A stretch of 64,000 nt of DNA from Halochromatium salexigens (GCF_016653295.1 NZ_NHSF01000068.1:1-64000), one strand, 5' to 3'. Counted from the first letter of the stretch, positions 43,141 to 52,458 are shown. The notes: generated from the sequence alone by a model not told the origin. Numbers and translations are program-made.

Positions 43141-43992
43141 TCAGTTTGACTGAGGAGCCGTAGGCGCGTTGGGATAATAGCCAGGCGCGGCGGGTGCTGG
43201 CCAACGACCATAGGGGCCATAAGGTCCTGCTGGCGGCATCCCTGGCCGTCCCGCGGGCTGCATACGCTGCATCGCTTCCCAACGCTGACGCGCGAAGGCC
43301 TCGGCCTGACGCCTTTGCTCGGCATAGTAGGCTTCGATTTGGGCACGACGCTGCGCGGCCCAATCACCCCTTGCCGCTGGTGCATTCGACGCCGTCTCGG
43401 CGTTATTCGTTGCCTGACTCTGCTTGGCATCCACAGAAGCCGGCTTGTCCGGGCTAGAGCGCTCGTCCGCACCTGACTCGGTTGATGCGGTTTGCTCGCC
43501 CGCCTTGGCCGTGGTCGGACTGGCTGGCTCAGACTCAGACTTTTTGCTCATGAGCGCCTGAGCGAAAGCCTCGGCCTCCTGCTTGCTGACATCGGATTTA
43601 GCCGCTGCTGGTGTCTCGGTAGCCGGCGTGCTCGCTGGAGCCTTCGACTTGGCAACCGACTCCGGTGCCGACATTGACGCCGATTCAGCTGCTGGCTGCT
43701 GGGACTGTTTCTGGCTGGATTGAGGCTCGGATTGAGGCGCCGTCTTTGCCTCACTGACCTGTGGCGCCGCAACTTCCGGCGCTTGGCGCTCGCTGTCTCC
43801 CTTGGTGAAGGGCACGAAGGGCTCTCCCGGTTGGCGTTCCAGCGAACCTAGATAGAGGAATCCGAACAACAGCACAAGGCTCCAGAGGACAAGCTTCGGC
43901 AAGAATCCCATGCGTTGCTTCGGCCGCTTCGCATCATCCGCCGCGGTTTGCTCCGCGCCCTGCTCTGGGGTGTTCTCCTGGTCGTCAGCCAT
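43141..43992 (-). CDS. Membrane-anchored Ala/Gln/Ser-rich protein of unknown function
   Basis: 283-residue protein of low complexity. One membrane segment (about 30-48, FLPKLVLWSLVLLFGFLYLG) follows a charged cytoplasmic N-terminus. A long disordered stretch (about 70-205) is rich in Ala, Ser, Gln, Lys, Glu and Pro. A helix (about 208-245, WAAQRRAQIEAYYAEQRRQA) precedes a Gly/Pro/Tyr/Met-rich tail with PYGPYGRWPAPAAPGYYP. The tail has some likeness to sulfur-globule and other structural envelope proteins of Chromatiaceae, but I cannot assign it. ATG 43992 has GGAG 8 bases upstream. Confidence 0.7.
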   Translation of the reverse strand: MADDQENTPEQGAEQTAADDAKRPKQRMGFLPKLVLWSLVLLFGFLYLGSLERQPGEPFVPFTKGDSERQAPEVAAPQVSEAKTAPQSEPQSSQKQSQQPAAESASMSAPESVAKSKAPASTPATETPAAAKSDVSKQEAEAFAQALMSKKSESEPASPTTAKAGEQTASTESGADERSSPDKPASVDAKQSQATNNAETASNAPAARGDWAAQRRAQIEAYYAEQRRQAEAFARQRWEAMQRMQPAGRPGMPPAGPYGPYGRWPAPAAPGYYPNAPTAPQSN

Positions 43993-44032
43993 GATCGTTT
44001 CTCCGCAAGTCGTTTTTGGTTGGGGTTTGGGG

Positions 44033-44782
44033 TTAGGTCCCTGGACGCCGTTCGACAAGTACCGCCAGCAGGCGCCCGATTTCATCCGCGCAGCGCTCGA
44101 TCTGGGCGTTAATCGCTGCCATGGTAATCGCCTCGTCACTGAGGCCGGCGCCCCAGTTGACAACAAACGCAAGCGTGGCGTAGCCGAGACCGAGCTCGCG
44201 CGCCAAAGCGGCCTCCGGCATCGCTGTCATGCCGACGAGATCACAGCCATCCTGGGCCATGCGGCGGATCTCTGCGGCTGTTTCAAGACGCGGCCCTTGG
44301 CTCACGCCATAGGTTCCACCATCCCGCAACGCAATGCCAGCATCAGCTGCCGCCGCGAGAAGCGCCCGTCGCAGGGCATCGTCGTAGGGCTGGGTGAATT
44401 CAACATGCTCAACACCCGCGCCCTCGTCATCGAAGACGCTATGGGCCCGCTCGTAGGTATAGTCGATGAGCTGATCGGGAACGCAAAGCACTCCGGGTGC
44501 GCAGCTAGGATGGATACCGCCAACGGCACCGAGGGCGACGATGGCCGTACAACCAGCGTCAGCCAGCGCCTGGATATTAGCCCGGTAGTTGATCCGATGA
44601 GGGGGGAGTTGGTGTTCTGGTCCATGGCGGGCCAGGAACCAGAGCGGCCGCCCATTCAGGAGACCGTACACCAGTGGTGCCGAGGTTGTGCCGTACCGAG
44701 TGTCAACCTGCTTGCGTTCCTGGGCCTCAAGGCCTGGGAACGAGCCAAAACCGGAACCGCCAATGATCGCCAACGCAGACAT
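44033..44782 (-). CDS. S-methyl-5'-thioinosine phosphorylase
   Basis: 249-residue purine nucleoside phosphorylase family enzyme. The phosphate-site motif IGGSGFGSFPGL and FLARHGPEHQLPPHRINYRA are characteristic, with GVSQGPRLETAAEIR and VGMTAMPEAALARELG at the base-binding side. The NxxAE-free MTAMPEA pattern and the genomic context near nagZ and hpt point to the 5'-methylthioinosine phosphorylase of the pseudomonads rather than MTA phosphorylase; the distinction is by family knowledge. It salvages methylthio-purine for methionine and hypoxanthine. ATG 44782 has TAGGAG 8 bases upstream. Confidence 0.85.
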   Translation of the reverse strand: MSALAIIGGSGFGSFPGLEAQERKQVDTRYGTTSAPLVYGLLNGRPLWFLARHGPEHQLPPHRINYRANIQALADAGCTAIVALGAVGGIHPSCAPGVLCVPDQLIDYTYERAHSVFDDEGAGVEHVEFTQPYDDALRRALLAAAADAGIALRDGGTYGVSQGPRLETAAEIRRMAQDGCDLVGMTAMPEAALARELGLGYATLAFVVNWGAGLSDEAITMAAINAQIERCADEIGRLLAVLVERRPGT

Positions 44783-44875
44783 GTATGTCACTCCTAGACC
44801 GTAGGCGTGACATTGTACTGGACCCGAGCGTCCCTTGAAACTTACATGAGTGCAGTTTGGCTCAGCGACCCGACG

Positions 44876-45337
44876 TCAAACGCGCTGCTCTGGTTGCTCT
44901 CGCTGCTCGGCAAAGATCCCGATTTCAAGGAGTTTCGGAAAGAGCACCTGCTCTTCGCGGTCGATCCGGTACGAGAGCATATCGAAGATCTCGTGCGTCT
45001 CCTCCATGAACTCATCGGTAAAGTTGAAATCACAGTTCTTCAGCCAGCGCTTATAATACTCATCGAAGGACCGACGGAGCGGCTTCTCCCCACTGATAAA
45101 TCCCCAAGCGATCGATTTGACCTTCGGATCTTCGTGAATCAGCAGATTCGGATAGAGCTGCTTGTCCTCCTCCGAAAGATGAAGCTTAACCTTCTTCGCA
45201 AGGTCGCAAAGCAACTGATAGGCGGTCTTGGCATTGGGTCTGATTTTAAGCTGCTCGGGCGCCATGAGCGACCTCAGATCGCCGATCATCTGGCGCAACT
45301 CAGCATGACTATTGCGGTAGTTCTCGAGTGTCTGCAT
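44876..45337 (-). CDS. Hemerythrin-like protein
   Basis: 153-residue helical protein with spaced histidine and acidic ligands: NSHAELR, KLHLSEEDKQLYPNLL, EETHEIFDML and IDREEQVLFPKL. The pattern fits a hemerythrin-type di-iron bundle and is more canonical than the relative at 18850-19296. ATG 45337 is chosen because GAGGAGG lies 6 bases before it, while ATG 45343 directly abuts that site. It sits between the methylthioinosine phosphorylase and hpt genes, all on the minus strand. A role in oxygen or NO handling is inferred. Confidence 0.78.
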   Translation of the reverse strand: MQTLENYRNSHAELRQMIGDLRSLMAPEQLKIRPNAKTAYQLLCDLAKKVKLHLSEEDKQLYPNLLIHEDPKVKSIAWGFISGEKPLRRSFDEYYKRWLKNCDFNFTDEFMEETHEIFDMLSYRIDREEQVLFPKLLEIGIFAEQREQPEQRV

Positions 45338-45578
45338 CACCATCCTCCTCGTAATTGGTAGGAACGCTAGCAACCGGTTCGCCGATGTCTTTACGCATCG
45401 TTGTTGATAGCGAGCATGACGAGCACACTGCATGAAGAAGCCCGTTCCGGCATAGCGTCCGTCGAATATGACCTAACTCTGCTCCTTATATGGTGTAGCC
45501 CATCACCACCAGATTGTCAAAAAGCCATTCATTATATTAGCTTTTTACAGAATTCACCGAGGTCGACCCTGGCCACGA

Positions 45579-46139
45579 TCAAATGTCCGCCTCACTGGCC
45601 GCGAGGATGCGATCGGCGTTGCGGAAATAGCTCTTATAGTCGAGCCCATAGCCCATCACATAACGGTCCGGCACCTGCAGCCCAACGATGTCCGGGCGAT
45701 AGTCGCATGGGCGCTCGCGCTCCTTCTCGACCAGCACCGCGCTGACCACGGAGGCCGCACCATCCTCGTGGCAGGCCTTGACGATGGCCTCCATCGTCAA
45801 CCCTTCGTCAAAGATATCGTCGATCACCAGCACATGCTCGCCGCGCACCGCCGCCGAGGGCCGATGGCGCCACTCGATCTCGCCGCCGCGGGTCTCGCCG
45901 CGATAGCGCGTGGCATGCACATAGTCGAGCCGCAAGGCAAAATCGAGACGTGGCAACAACAGCCCCGTGGCGACGATGCCCCCGGTCATCACACAGAGCA
46001 CGACCGGGTCGTGAACGCCGAGTCGCGCACGGATCGCCTCGCGCATCCGCTCCAGTGCGGCCTCGACCTCGGCGTTGGATACCAGACACTCGGTGCGCGC
46101 GGCGATGGCCTGGTATTGCTCCTGATTCATCTTGTTCAT
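45579..46139 (-). CDS. hpt: Hypoxanthine-guanine phosphoribosyltransferase
   Basis: 186-residue type I phosphoribosyltransferase salvaging hypoxanthine and guanine with PRPP. The PRPP loop is VLVIDDIFDEGLTMEAIV, and DYVHATRYRGETRGG is the flexible loop. Near the C-terminus VVGLQVP-type and YVMGYGLDYKSYFRN close the purine site. It should use the hypoxanthine released downstream by the methylthioinosine phosphorylase. Several in-frame starts exist; 46139 (MNKMNQEQ) is preferred, though its ribosome site is not strong. nagZ is 87 bp upstream on the same strand. Confidence 0.92.
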   Translation of the reverse strand: MNKMNQEQYQAIAARTECLVSNAEVEAALERMREAIRARLGVHDPVVLCVMTGGIVATGLLLPRLDFALRLDYVHATRYRGETRGGEIEWRHRPSAAVRGEHVLVIDDIFDEGLTMEAIVKACHEDGAASVVSAVLVEKERERPCDYRPDIVGLQVPDRYVMGYGLDYKSYFRNADRILAASEADI

Positions 46140-46225
46140 GGCTGTTTCTGTTTTTGCTCCTGGACGCGGCCGGATCGCCACGGCCCTTGATGATGGGAGA
46201 CGGCGGTCGCCGCGCTTGCCGCGCC

Positions 46226-47296
46226 TCAGTCGAGGGCTTGCAAGCGAGCGATCGCCTCCAAAGCGGCTTGCCGGCGATCATGACGCGTCGGATCGATCAG
46301 CGAGCGCCCGCGCAGTCGTTCCAAGCGGGCCGCTGACGCCGGCAGGCGCCAATCCGCCACGGCATCCAGCACCGCGACCGCTGCCTCGCGATTGTTGCAG
46401 ATCAGCACCAGGTCACAACCGGCCTGCAGGGCGGCCAGCGCTCGCGCGGCCGGTGAGCCGGCGGCATCAGCGGCGGCCATGTTGAGATCATCGCTGATGA
46501 TGGCGCCCTCGAAGCGCAAGCGGTCTCGCAGCAGCTCACGCAACCAAAAGGTTGAAAAACCAGCCGGCTCGGGGGCGATGGCAGGATAGCGCACATGCGC
46601 CGGCATCACCGCCTCCAGCCCCTGTGCCATCAAGCGGCGGAACGGCAGCAGATCGCAGGGCTCCAGCGCACTGAGCGGGCGCTGATCCTCGGGCAATTCC
46701 AGATGCGAATCGGCGACCACACCGCCATGGCCGGGAAAGTGCTTGCCACAGCCGGCCATGCCTGCGGCATGCACCCCGTCCAGCCAGGCCGTCGCCAGCG
46801 TGGCCACCGCCTCCGGCGTGGTGGCAAAGGCACGGTCACCGATGACGCGACTCAGTCCTTGCTCGACATCGAGCACGGGCGCGAAGCTGAAATCGACCCC
46901 GAGCTGACGCAGCTCAATCGCCATCAGCCAACCGACGGCGCGGGCGGCATCGAGGCCCGCGCGTGCATCGTGCTCGTAGAGCTTGCCGCAGCGCGCCGCC
47001 GCCGGCAACCGCGTGAGGCCCTCGCGGAAGCGCTGGACGCGCCCACCCTCCTGGTCGACCGCGATCAACAGGCGCCGCTCATCGAGGGCGCGGATGGACT
47101 GGGTCAGCGCGGTGAGTTGAGCGGGCGCGGTGAAATTGCGTTGGAACAGGATGACACCACTCACCGCCGGATGACGCAAGAGTTCGCGCTCCTCGGCGTC
47201 GAGTTCGGTCCCGCCGAGATCCAGCATCACCGGTCCCAGCGGCCGCTGGCCGGGGCGTCGATCGGCGTGTGCCCTCATCATGAAGCTGCTGGCCAT
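46226..47296 (-). CDS. nagZ: Beta-N-acetylhexosaminidase NagZ
   Basis: 356-residue glycoside hydrolase family 3 enzyme that removes GlcNAc from anhydro-muropeptides in the cytoplasm during cell-wall recycling. The signature KHFPGHGGVVADSHLELP carries the catalytic His and Asp of GH3 NagZ, and AVDQEGGRVQRFREG and APVLDVEQGLSRVIGDRAF are typical. It supplies MurNAc fragments that MurU-type recycling (29739-30425) could reuse. Alternative starts are 47296 and 47281. It precedes hpt, and follows the L,D-transpeptidase gene by 57 bp, so a small cell-wall cluster is present. Confidence 0.95.
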   Translation of the reverse strand: MASSFMMRAHADRRPGQRPLGPVMLDLGGTELDAEERELLRHPAVSGVILFQRNFTAPAQLTALTQSIRALDERRLLIAVDQEGGRVQRFREGLTRLPAAARCGKLYEHDARAGLDAARAVGWLMAIELRQLGVDFSFAPVLDVEQGLSRVIGDRAFATTPEAVATLATAWLDGVHAAGMAGCGKHFPGHGGVVADSHLELPEDQRPLSALEPCDLLPFRRLMAQGLEAVMPAHVRYPAIAPEPAGFSTFWLRELLRDRLRFEGAIISDDLNMAAADAAGSPAARALAALQAGCDLVLICNNREAAVAVLDAVADWRLPASAARLERLRGRSLIDPTRHDRRQAALEAIARLQALD

Positions 47297-47353
47297 CTCG
47301 GCAACCCTGTGTCCTGATCGGCGGTTCGTAAGAGTCGGTATCTCGGCGGCGGA

Positions 47354-47851
47354 TCAACCGATCAGCACCGGACAACCGACCGGCACCAGGTCGCAGAGCC
47401 GGATCACATCGGCATTGCGCATGCGAATGCAGCCCCGCGAACGCGGCACCCCCATCGGCTCGGTCTCCGGGCAGCCGTGGATGTAGACGAAGCGACGCAG
47501 CGTATCCACCGCGCCACCCCGATTGCGCCCGGGCTCGCAGCCGGTGAGCCAGAGGATGCGGCTCAGTATCCAATCGCGCTGCGGTGTTGCGGCCGCCAGC
47601 GCGTCGGAATAAATCTCACCGGTCCAGCGGCGCGCGCGAAACACGGCACCGCTCGGACAGCCCTGCCCCACCTTGAGGCGAATGCGATGCAGACCGCGCG
47701 GTGTACAGCCGCTGCCGTTCAACTCGCCAGGACCACGCGCCGCCGTCGACACGGAAACCGCCTCTACTAGAGTTTCTCCGCGATAGAGCGAAAGCCGCTG
47801 CAGCTCCAGATCGATCTCGATGCGGAGCAGGCTAGGCGACCCCGGCGGCAA
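47354..47851 (-). CDS. L,D-transpeptidase family protein
   Basis: 165-residue YkuD-fold protein. The catalytic block is YIHGCPETEPMGVPRSRGC followed by IRM, with His and the nucleophilic Cys. It lacks a signal peptide and peptidoglycan-binding domain, like the short Pseudomonas-type members, so its location and substrate are uncertain. The ATG starts at 47959-47938 would overlap fur by over 60 bp. A TTG at 47851 fits the start of this short family (LPPGSPSLLRIEIDLELQRL), so I chose it with caution. It is encoded between fur and nagZ on the same strand. Confidence 0.82.
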   Translation of the reverse strand: MPPGSPSLLRIEIDLELQRLSLYRGETLVEAVSVSTAARGPGELNGSGCTPRGLHRIRLKVGQGCPSGAVFRARRWTGEIYSDALAAATPQRDWILSRILWLTGCEPGRNRGGAVDTLRRFVYIHGCPETEPMGVPRSRGCIRMRNADVIRLCDLVPVGCPVLIG

Positions 47852-47876
47852 TGTCGAACCCGCGACGGAGCGCGAA

Positions 47877-48338
47877 TCACGAACCCCGTTTGATCGCCGC
47901 GCGCCGTGGACAATCCTCCCCCTGGAGGCAGTCGCCATAGATAACCAGCGCATGTTCAACGATCTTAAACCCCTTCTGTTCGGCGACGGCGCGCTGTCGC
48001 TCCTCGATCACCTCGTCAAAAAACTCGACCACGGCGCCGCATTTGACGCAAACGAGGTGGTCATGGTGCCCGCCTCGGTTCAGCTCGAACACCGATTGCC
48101 CGCCTTCAAAATGGTGACGGATGACCAAGCCGGCGCTCTCGAACTGGGTCAACACCCGGTAGACGGTCGCCAGGCCGATCTCCTCATCGGCGGCCAAGAG
48201 CTCCTTATAGACCTCTTCGGCGCTCAAGTGTCGCTGTTCGCTGGTCTCCAGGATATGGAGGATCTTCAGTCGCGGGACAGTCACCTTGAGTCCCGCCTGC
48301 TTGATCTGGTGCTGATTCTCCATCGGCTGCTTATTCAT
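47877..48338 (-). CDS. fur: Ferric uptake regulator Fur
   Basis: 153-residue iron-responsive repressor. The winged-helix domain (about 10-85) contains GLKVTVPRLKILHIL and IGLATVYRVLTQFE. The dimer domain has the metal-site cluster GGHHDHLVCVKCGAVVEF and a downstream CLQGEDCPRR. It probably controls iron uptake and, in many bacteria, sodB. The start is chosen as the ATG at 48338, with another ATG at 48323 and a TTG at 48350 possible; none has a strong ribosome site. It is divergent from bamE, the arrangement usual in gammaproteobacteria. Confidence 0.95.
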   Translation of the reverse strand: MNKQPMENQHQIKQAGLKVTVPRLKILHILETSEQRHLSAEEVYKELLAADEEIGLATVYRVLTQFESAGLVIRHHFEGGQSVFELNRGGHHDHLVCVKCGAVVEFFDEVIEERQRAVAEQKGFKIVEHALVIYGDCLQGEDCPRRAAIKRGS

Positions 48339-48437
48339 CGGCCCAGACAATACGCGGTGCCTGTTTGAGAAAGTGATGCCGTTCGCTCATGTGCGGTACC
48401 ATCAGTGTTTGTTCCATACCCTCTTTATAGCAGATTG

Positions 48438-48938
48438 ATGCGAAGGCTTGTCATTCTTAGCTTGACCCTAATCCTTGCGGCCGCGTTAGCGAGCACCGGC
48501 TGCGCGCGTGGCAAGAAACCCAATGCGCCACCAAGCGGCTCGATGCTGTCGAATCTGCCCTTCGTCTACAAGATGACCGTGCAGCAAGGCAATGTCATTA
48601 CCGAGCGCATGGTCAACCAGATCCAGCTCGGCATGAATCGTGAACAAGTGCGTTTTGTCCTCGGTACGCCATTGCTCAGCGATATGTTCCACACCGACCG
48701 TTGGGATTACATCTACACCATTCGTCGCGGTCATGCGCCGATGGAGACCAAGCGGCTCACGCTCTGGTTTGAAGACGACCAGCTCGTGAGCGTCGAAGGG
48801 TTTGCGCGGCCGAACCCGACCGAAGCGCTCGCCGCGCTCGAGGATGAGACCGTGATTGTCGAAGTACCGGACTGGCAAGACGATCGCGGAATCATCAACC
48901 GCACGCTGAATGCAGTCGGCCTCGAGACCGCCGACTAA
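48438..48938 (+). CDS. bamE: Outer-membrane assembly lipoprotein BamE
   Basis: 166-residue lipoprotein of the SmpA/OmlA family, a subunit of the BAM complex inserting outer-membrane proteins. The signal peptide ends in a lipobox with STGC (Cys22). LPFVYKMTVQQGNVITERMV and LGMNREQVRFVLGTPLLSDM are the conserved core. A C-terminal extension (about 115-166) is typical of the longer OmlA forms. ATG 48438 gives the lipoprotein signal; an in-frame start 11 codons upstream does not. The 99-bp spacer to fur must carry both promoters. Confidence 0.94.
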   Translation: MRRLVILSLTLILAAALASTGCARGKKPNAPPSGSMLSNLPFVYKMTVQQGNVITERMVNQIQLGMNREQVRFVLGTPLLSDMFHTDRWDYIYTIRRGHAPMETKRLTLWFEDDQLVSVEGFARPNPTEALAALEDETVIVEVPDWQDDRGIINRTLNAVGLETAD

Positions 48939-48951
48939 ACCGCGATATCGC

Positions 48952-49284
48952 TCAGACGTTTGCGGCCGAGGCCCTGTTTTTCTCGGCGCCCTCGGCGTTG
49001 GAACCAGTTGCTCGCTGCTTGCGAGCCTGTTTTGGGTCGGCGATCAGTGGTGGATAAATCTCGACCCGATCACCGCTTGCCAGCACCTGATCGAGCTTGG
49101 CCACCTTGCCGAAAATACCCACCTTGTTGACCTCGAGATCGATCTCGGGGAACCGCGCCAGGATGCCGGAACGCTTGATGGCATCGGCCAGGGTCATCCC
49201 CGATTCCCCCTTCACCGGTATGAGCGCCTGCGCCTGCTCGCGCGCGTAGGCTACTTCAACGTCGACGGTCTTCTCAGTCTCCAT
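48952..49284 (-). CDS. rnfH: RnfH-family ubiquitin-like protein
   Basis: 110-residue beta-grasp protein of the RnfH (UPF0125) family. METEKTVDVEVAYAREQAQA opens it, then MTLADAIKRSGILARFPEID, VGIFGKVAKLDQVLASGDRV and EIYPPLIADPKQARKQR. It is conserved next to ratA across proteobacteria; despite the RnfH name its function is unsettled. It overlaps ratA by 11 bp. The C-terminal about 20 residues are disordered. Confidence 0.92.
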   Translation of the reverse strand: METEKTVDVEVAYAREQAQALIPVKGESGMTLADAIKRSGILARFPEIDLEVNKVGIFGKVAKLDQVLASGDRVEIYPPLIADPKQARKQRATGSNAEGAEKNRASAANV

Positions 49285-49708
49285 AGATCTCATCCGCTCG
49301 TTTGCAAAAGGCGTCCACCAGTGAATTTGCGATCTGCCCGAAGACACTGCCGAAGGCCTTGTCGATGAGACGCCCGGAAAACTCGAACTCCAGTTCCAGT
49401 TCCACCTTGCAGGCATCCTCACGCAGCGCGGTGAAGGTCCAGACGCCGTGGAGTTTTCGGAAGGGCCCCTCTTTGAGGGCCAAGTACATACGCTCTGGGG
49501 GTTCGAGCTTGTTGCAGGTCGCGAACACCTGCCGCACCCCAAGGCGGGCGACCTCGATGCGACCGCACAGTTCATCGTCGTTGTGCGACAGCAAGGTCGC
49601 CGATTGACACCAGGGCAGAAATCGCGGATAGCCCTCCACGTCCGCCACCAGGTCGAACATCTGTTGCGTCGAATGCCGCACCAGCGCGCTTTTCTTTACC
49701 TGTGGCAC
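49274..49708 (-). CDS. ratA: RatA-family START domain protein
   Basis: 144-residue START/coenzyme-Q-binding domain protein. VKKSALVRHSTQQMFDLVAD, YPRFLPWCQSATLL and KAFGSVFGQIANSLVDAFCK match RatA, a protein reported to inhibit ribosome assembly in E. coli and also resembling Coq10. Either a growth-control or a quinone-chaperone role is possible. It lies 1 bp past the sodium symporter stop and overlaps rnfH, so the three may be co-transcribed. Confidence 0.92.
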   Translation of the reverse strand: MPQVKKSALVRHSTQQMFDLVADVEGYPRFLPWCQSATLLSHNDDELCGRIEVARLGVRQVFATCNKLEPPERMYLALKEGPFRKLHGVWTFTALREDACKVELELEFEFSGRLIDKAFGSVFGQIANSLVDAFCKRADEIYGD

Positions 49709-49709
49709 G

Positions 49710-51077
49710 TCAAATCAGTCCACTCTTATTCAAAAACACAAGGATGACACAGAGCGGCGCGACCCAACGGATCAGCACGCGCCACAGCCGATACAGCCAG
49801 GCGCCGTGGCTGGCGCCGAGTTCGCTGCGTGAAACCTGCTCGTCGAGGATCCAGCCGGCAAAGATCGCGATCAGCAACCCACCAAGCGGGAGCAGCACGT
49901 TCGCGGTCAGATAATCGAAGAGATCCAGGATGCCCTTACCGAACAGCGTGAAACCAGACCAGGCGTTCAACGACAGCAGACAGGCGATGCCGAGCAGCCA
50001 GACCGCGCCGCCGGCCAACAGCGAGGCGCGCACGCGACCGAAGCCCTTGTTCTCGACCAGGTAGGCGACCATCGGTTCGAGCAGCGAGATCGCCGAGGTC
50101 CAGGCGGCAAACGCGAGCAACAGGAAGAACGCCGCCCCGAACAAGGCACCAAATGGCATCTGTCCGAAGGCCACGGGCAGGGTCACGAAGATCAGACCGG
50201 GGCCTTTGCTCGGCGCGAGGCCGTTGGCAAAGACGATCGGGAAGATCGCCAACCCCGCTAGGACCGCGACCAAGGTGTCCATGCCGGCGATGATCGCCAC
50301 ATTGGTACCGATCGAGGCCTGGCTGCTGAGATAAGAGCCATAGATCATGATCGCGCCCATGCCCAGGCTCAGGCTGAAGAAGGCCTGCCCCATCGCGTTC
50401 AGGATCGCCTCCCCGGGATTGGCGCTGAGCGCGGAAAAATCTGGCGTGAACAGGTATGCGAATCCAGCCCCGAAGTCTCCCGCCTGGGCGGCATAGAGCA
50501 CCATGATGACCAGCAAGACGAACAACGCCGGCATCAGGATGCGCACGGCACGTTCCAAGCCACTGGCCACACCGCGGGCGACGATCAGCACCACCAGCAC
50601 CATGAAGAGGGTATGCCAGGCGAACAGTTGCCCGGGGGCCGCCTTCAGTGCCGCGAAGATGGCCTCGGAACCCGGTCCATCGATGCCGAGGAACTGCCCG
50701 CTGCCGGCGCGCAAGACATAGGCCAGCGTCCAACCGGCGATGACGCTATAGAACGACAGGATCAAGAATCCAGCCAGGATGCCGATCCAGCCGAGCAGTT
50801 GCCAGGCCGGATGTGCGCCCTGGCGCGCCGCGAGCGCCCGCATGGTATTGATCGGACTCTGCCGGCCGCGCCGCCCGAGCATGACCTCGGCGACCATGAT
50901 CGGAATGCCGATCGCGGCCACGCAGAGCAGATAGATGAGGACGAAGGCGCCACCGCCATACTCCCCCGCCGTATAGGGGAAACGCCAGATATTGCCGAGG
51001 CCAACCGCAGAGCCCGTCGCCGCAAAGATGAAGGCGAGGCGCGATGACCACATGCCATGCATCGAGGTCGTTGACAT
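49710..51077 (-). CDS. Sodium-dependent symporter, NSS family
   Basis: 455-residue neurotransmitter:sodium symporter-type permease with 11-12 hydrophobic segments. GSAVGLGNIWRFPYTAGEYGG is the conserved TM1 with the unwound sodium/substrate site; VGFGRVRASLL-type loops and a C-terminal helical pair follow. Bacterial members take up amino acids (LeuT type). The substrate cannot be told by sequence. It is 4 bp from glmM upstream and 1 bp from ratA downstream. Confidence 0.93.
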   Translation of the reverse strand: MSTTSMHGMWSSRLAFIFAATGSAVGLGNIWRFPYTAGEYGGGAFVLIYLLCVAAIGIPIMVAEVMLGRRGRQSPINTMRALAARQGAHPAWQLLGWIGILAGFLILSFYSVIAGWTLAYVLRAGSGQFLGIDGPGSEAIFAALKAAPGQLFAWHTLFMVLVVLIVARGVASGLERAVRILMPALFVLLVIMVLYAAQAGDFGAGFAYLFTPDFSALSANPGEAILNAMGQAFFSLSLGMGAIMIYGSYLSSQASIGTNVAIIAGMDTLVAVLAGLAIFPIVFANGLAPSKGPGLIFVTLPVAFGQMPFGALFGAAFFLLLAFAAWTSAISLLEPMVAYLVENKGFGRVRASLLAGGAVWLLGIACLLSLNAWSGFTLFGKGILDLFDYLTANVLLPLGGLLIAIFAGWILDEQVSRSELGASHGAWLYRLWRVLIRWVAPLCVILVFLNKSGLI

Positions 51078-51081
51078 CGGC

Positions 51082-52422
51082 TCAGGCTCCCAACTCGTCG
51101 CGCACTAGGGCCGCAAGTTGCTCGGCAAGCGTCTGCACCCCGCCGGGATCGGGGCCCTCGACCATTACGCGCACCAGTGGCTCGGTCCCGGACAGACGCA
51201 GCAGGATGCGCCCCTGCTCGCCGAGATGCGCCTCGGCCTCACGCACTGCGTCCTGAATGCGCGGCCGTGACATCACGTCGATGCGCTGCTCGAGGCGCAC
51301 ATTGATCAGCACCTGTGGGTAGGACTCGACGGGCCGCACCGCCTCGGCGAGCTTGACATCCGCCTCGATCAGCGCCTGCAGGACCTGCAGCGCAGCGATG
51401 ATGCCATCGCCAGTGGTCGTCCGATCGCGGCAGATGATGTGTCCCGAGGGCTCACCGCCCAGTAGGCCGCCGTCCAGCTTGAGCCGTTCCATGATGTAAC
51501 GATCGCCCACCTGGGTGCGGACGAAGTCGATCCCCAATCGCCGCAGCGCAAGCTCGAAACCGAGGTTGCTCATCAGGGTACCCACGACGGCGCCGCACAG
51601 CGCATCGTTGACCAATCGCGATTTCGCGATGATGTAAATGAGCGCATCGCCATCGACGATCTGCCCCTCGGCATCCACCATCATCAACCGATCACCATCA
51701 CCATCGAATGCGATGCCAAGTTCGGCGCCCTCGGCGACAACCGCCTCGGCTAGCGCACCCGGTTTGGTCGAGCCGACTTCGCGATTGATATTGAAGCCAT
51801 CGGGACGCGCGCCAATGGTCACGACTTCGGCGCCGAGTTCCTCGAAGACATAGGGGGCAACGTTGTAGGTAGCGCCATTGGCGCAGTCTAGGACCAATTT
51901 GAGGCCCTTGAATGAGGTCGACGCAGGTATGCTGCTCTTACAGAACTCAATGTAGCGTCCCGCGGCATCCTCGACCCGCCGCACCTTGCCGAGGTCGGCC
52001 GAGGGCACGGTGCGCAGCGGCTGATCGATGGCCTCTTCGATCTCCTGCTCGATCGCATCGGGCAGCTTATCGCCATCGCCCGAGAAGAATTTGATGCCGT
52101 TATCGTCATACGGATTATGGGACGCCGTGATCACGATTCCGGCGGCGGCGCGAAAGGTGCGGGTCAGATAGGCAACTCCAGGTGTGGGCATCGGCCCCAG
52201 CAGACGGATATCGACGCCAGCAGCGACTAGCCCGGCTTCGAGCGCGGACTCGAACATATATCCCGAGATGCGGGTGTCCTTGCCGATCAGGACCGTGCTG
52301 CCATCACCGCGACCGAGCACCCGGCCGGCGGCCCAGCCGAGCTTGAGGACGAAGTCCGGGCTGACGCTCGGATCGCCGACGCGCCCACGAATCCCATCGG
52401 TGCCGAAATACTTGCGTTTCAA
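51082..52422 (-). CDS. glmM: Phosphoglucosamine mutase
   Basis: 446-residue alpha-D-phosphohexomutase converting glucosamine-6-phosphate to glucosamine-1-phosphate for peptidoglycan and [17 protein letters not shown] opens it; the phosphoserine loop is [17 protein letters not shown]; the metal site is [14 protein letters not shown]; sugar loop GGEPSGHII; phosphate loop [15 protein letters not shown]. Length matches the family (445). It follows folP by 36 bp and ftsH further upstream, the standard ftsH-folP-glmM order. Confidence 0.97.
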   Translation of the reverse strand: MKRKYFGTDGIRGRVGDPSVSPDFVLKLGWAAGRVLGRGDGSTVLIGKDTRISGYMFESALEAGLVAAGVDIRLLGPMPTPGVAYLTRTFRAAAGIVITASHNPYDDNGIKFFSGDGDKLPDAIEQEIEEAIDQPLRTVPSADLGKVRRVEDAAGRYIEFCKSSIPASTSFKGLKLVLDCANGATYNVAPYVFEELGAEVVTIGARPDGFNINREVGSTKPGALAEAVVAEGAELGIAFDGDGDRLMMVDAEGQIVDGDALIYIIAKSRLVNDALCGAVVGTLMSNLGFELALRRLGIDFVRTQVGDRYIMERLKLDGGLLGGEPSGHIICRDRTTTGDGIIAALQVLQALIEADVKLAEAVRPVESYPQVLINVRLEQRIDVMSRPRIQDAVREAEAHLGEQGRILLRLSGTEPLVRVMVEGPDPGGVQTLAEQLAALVRDELGA

Positions 52423-52458
52423 CGTTTCACCTTTGTCTCATCGAGCGACCATCGGCCC

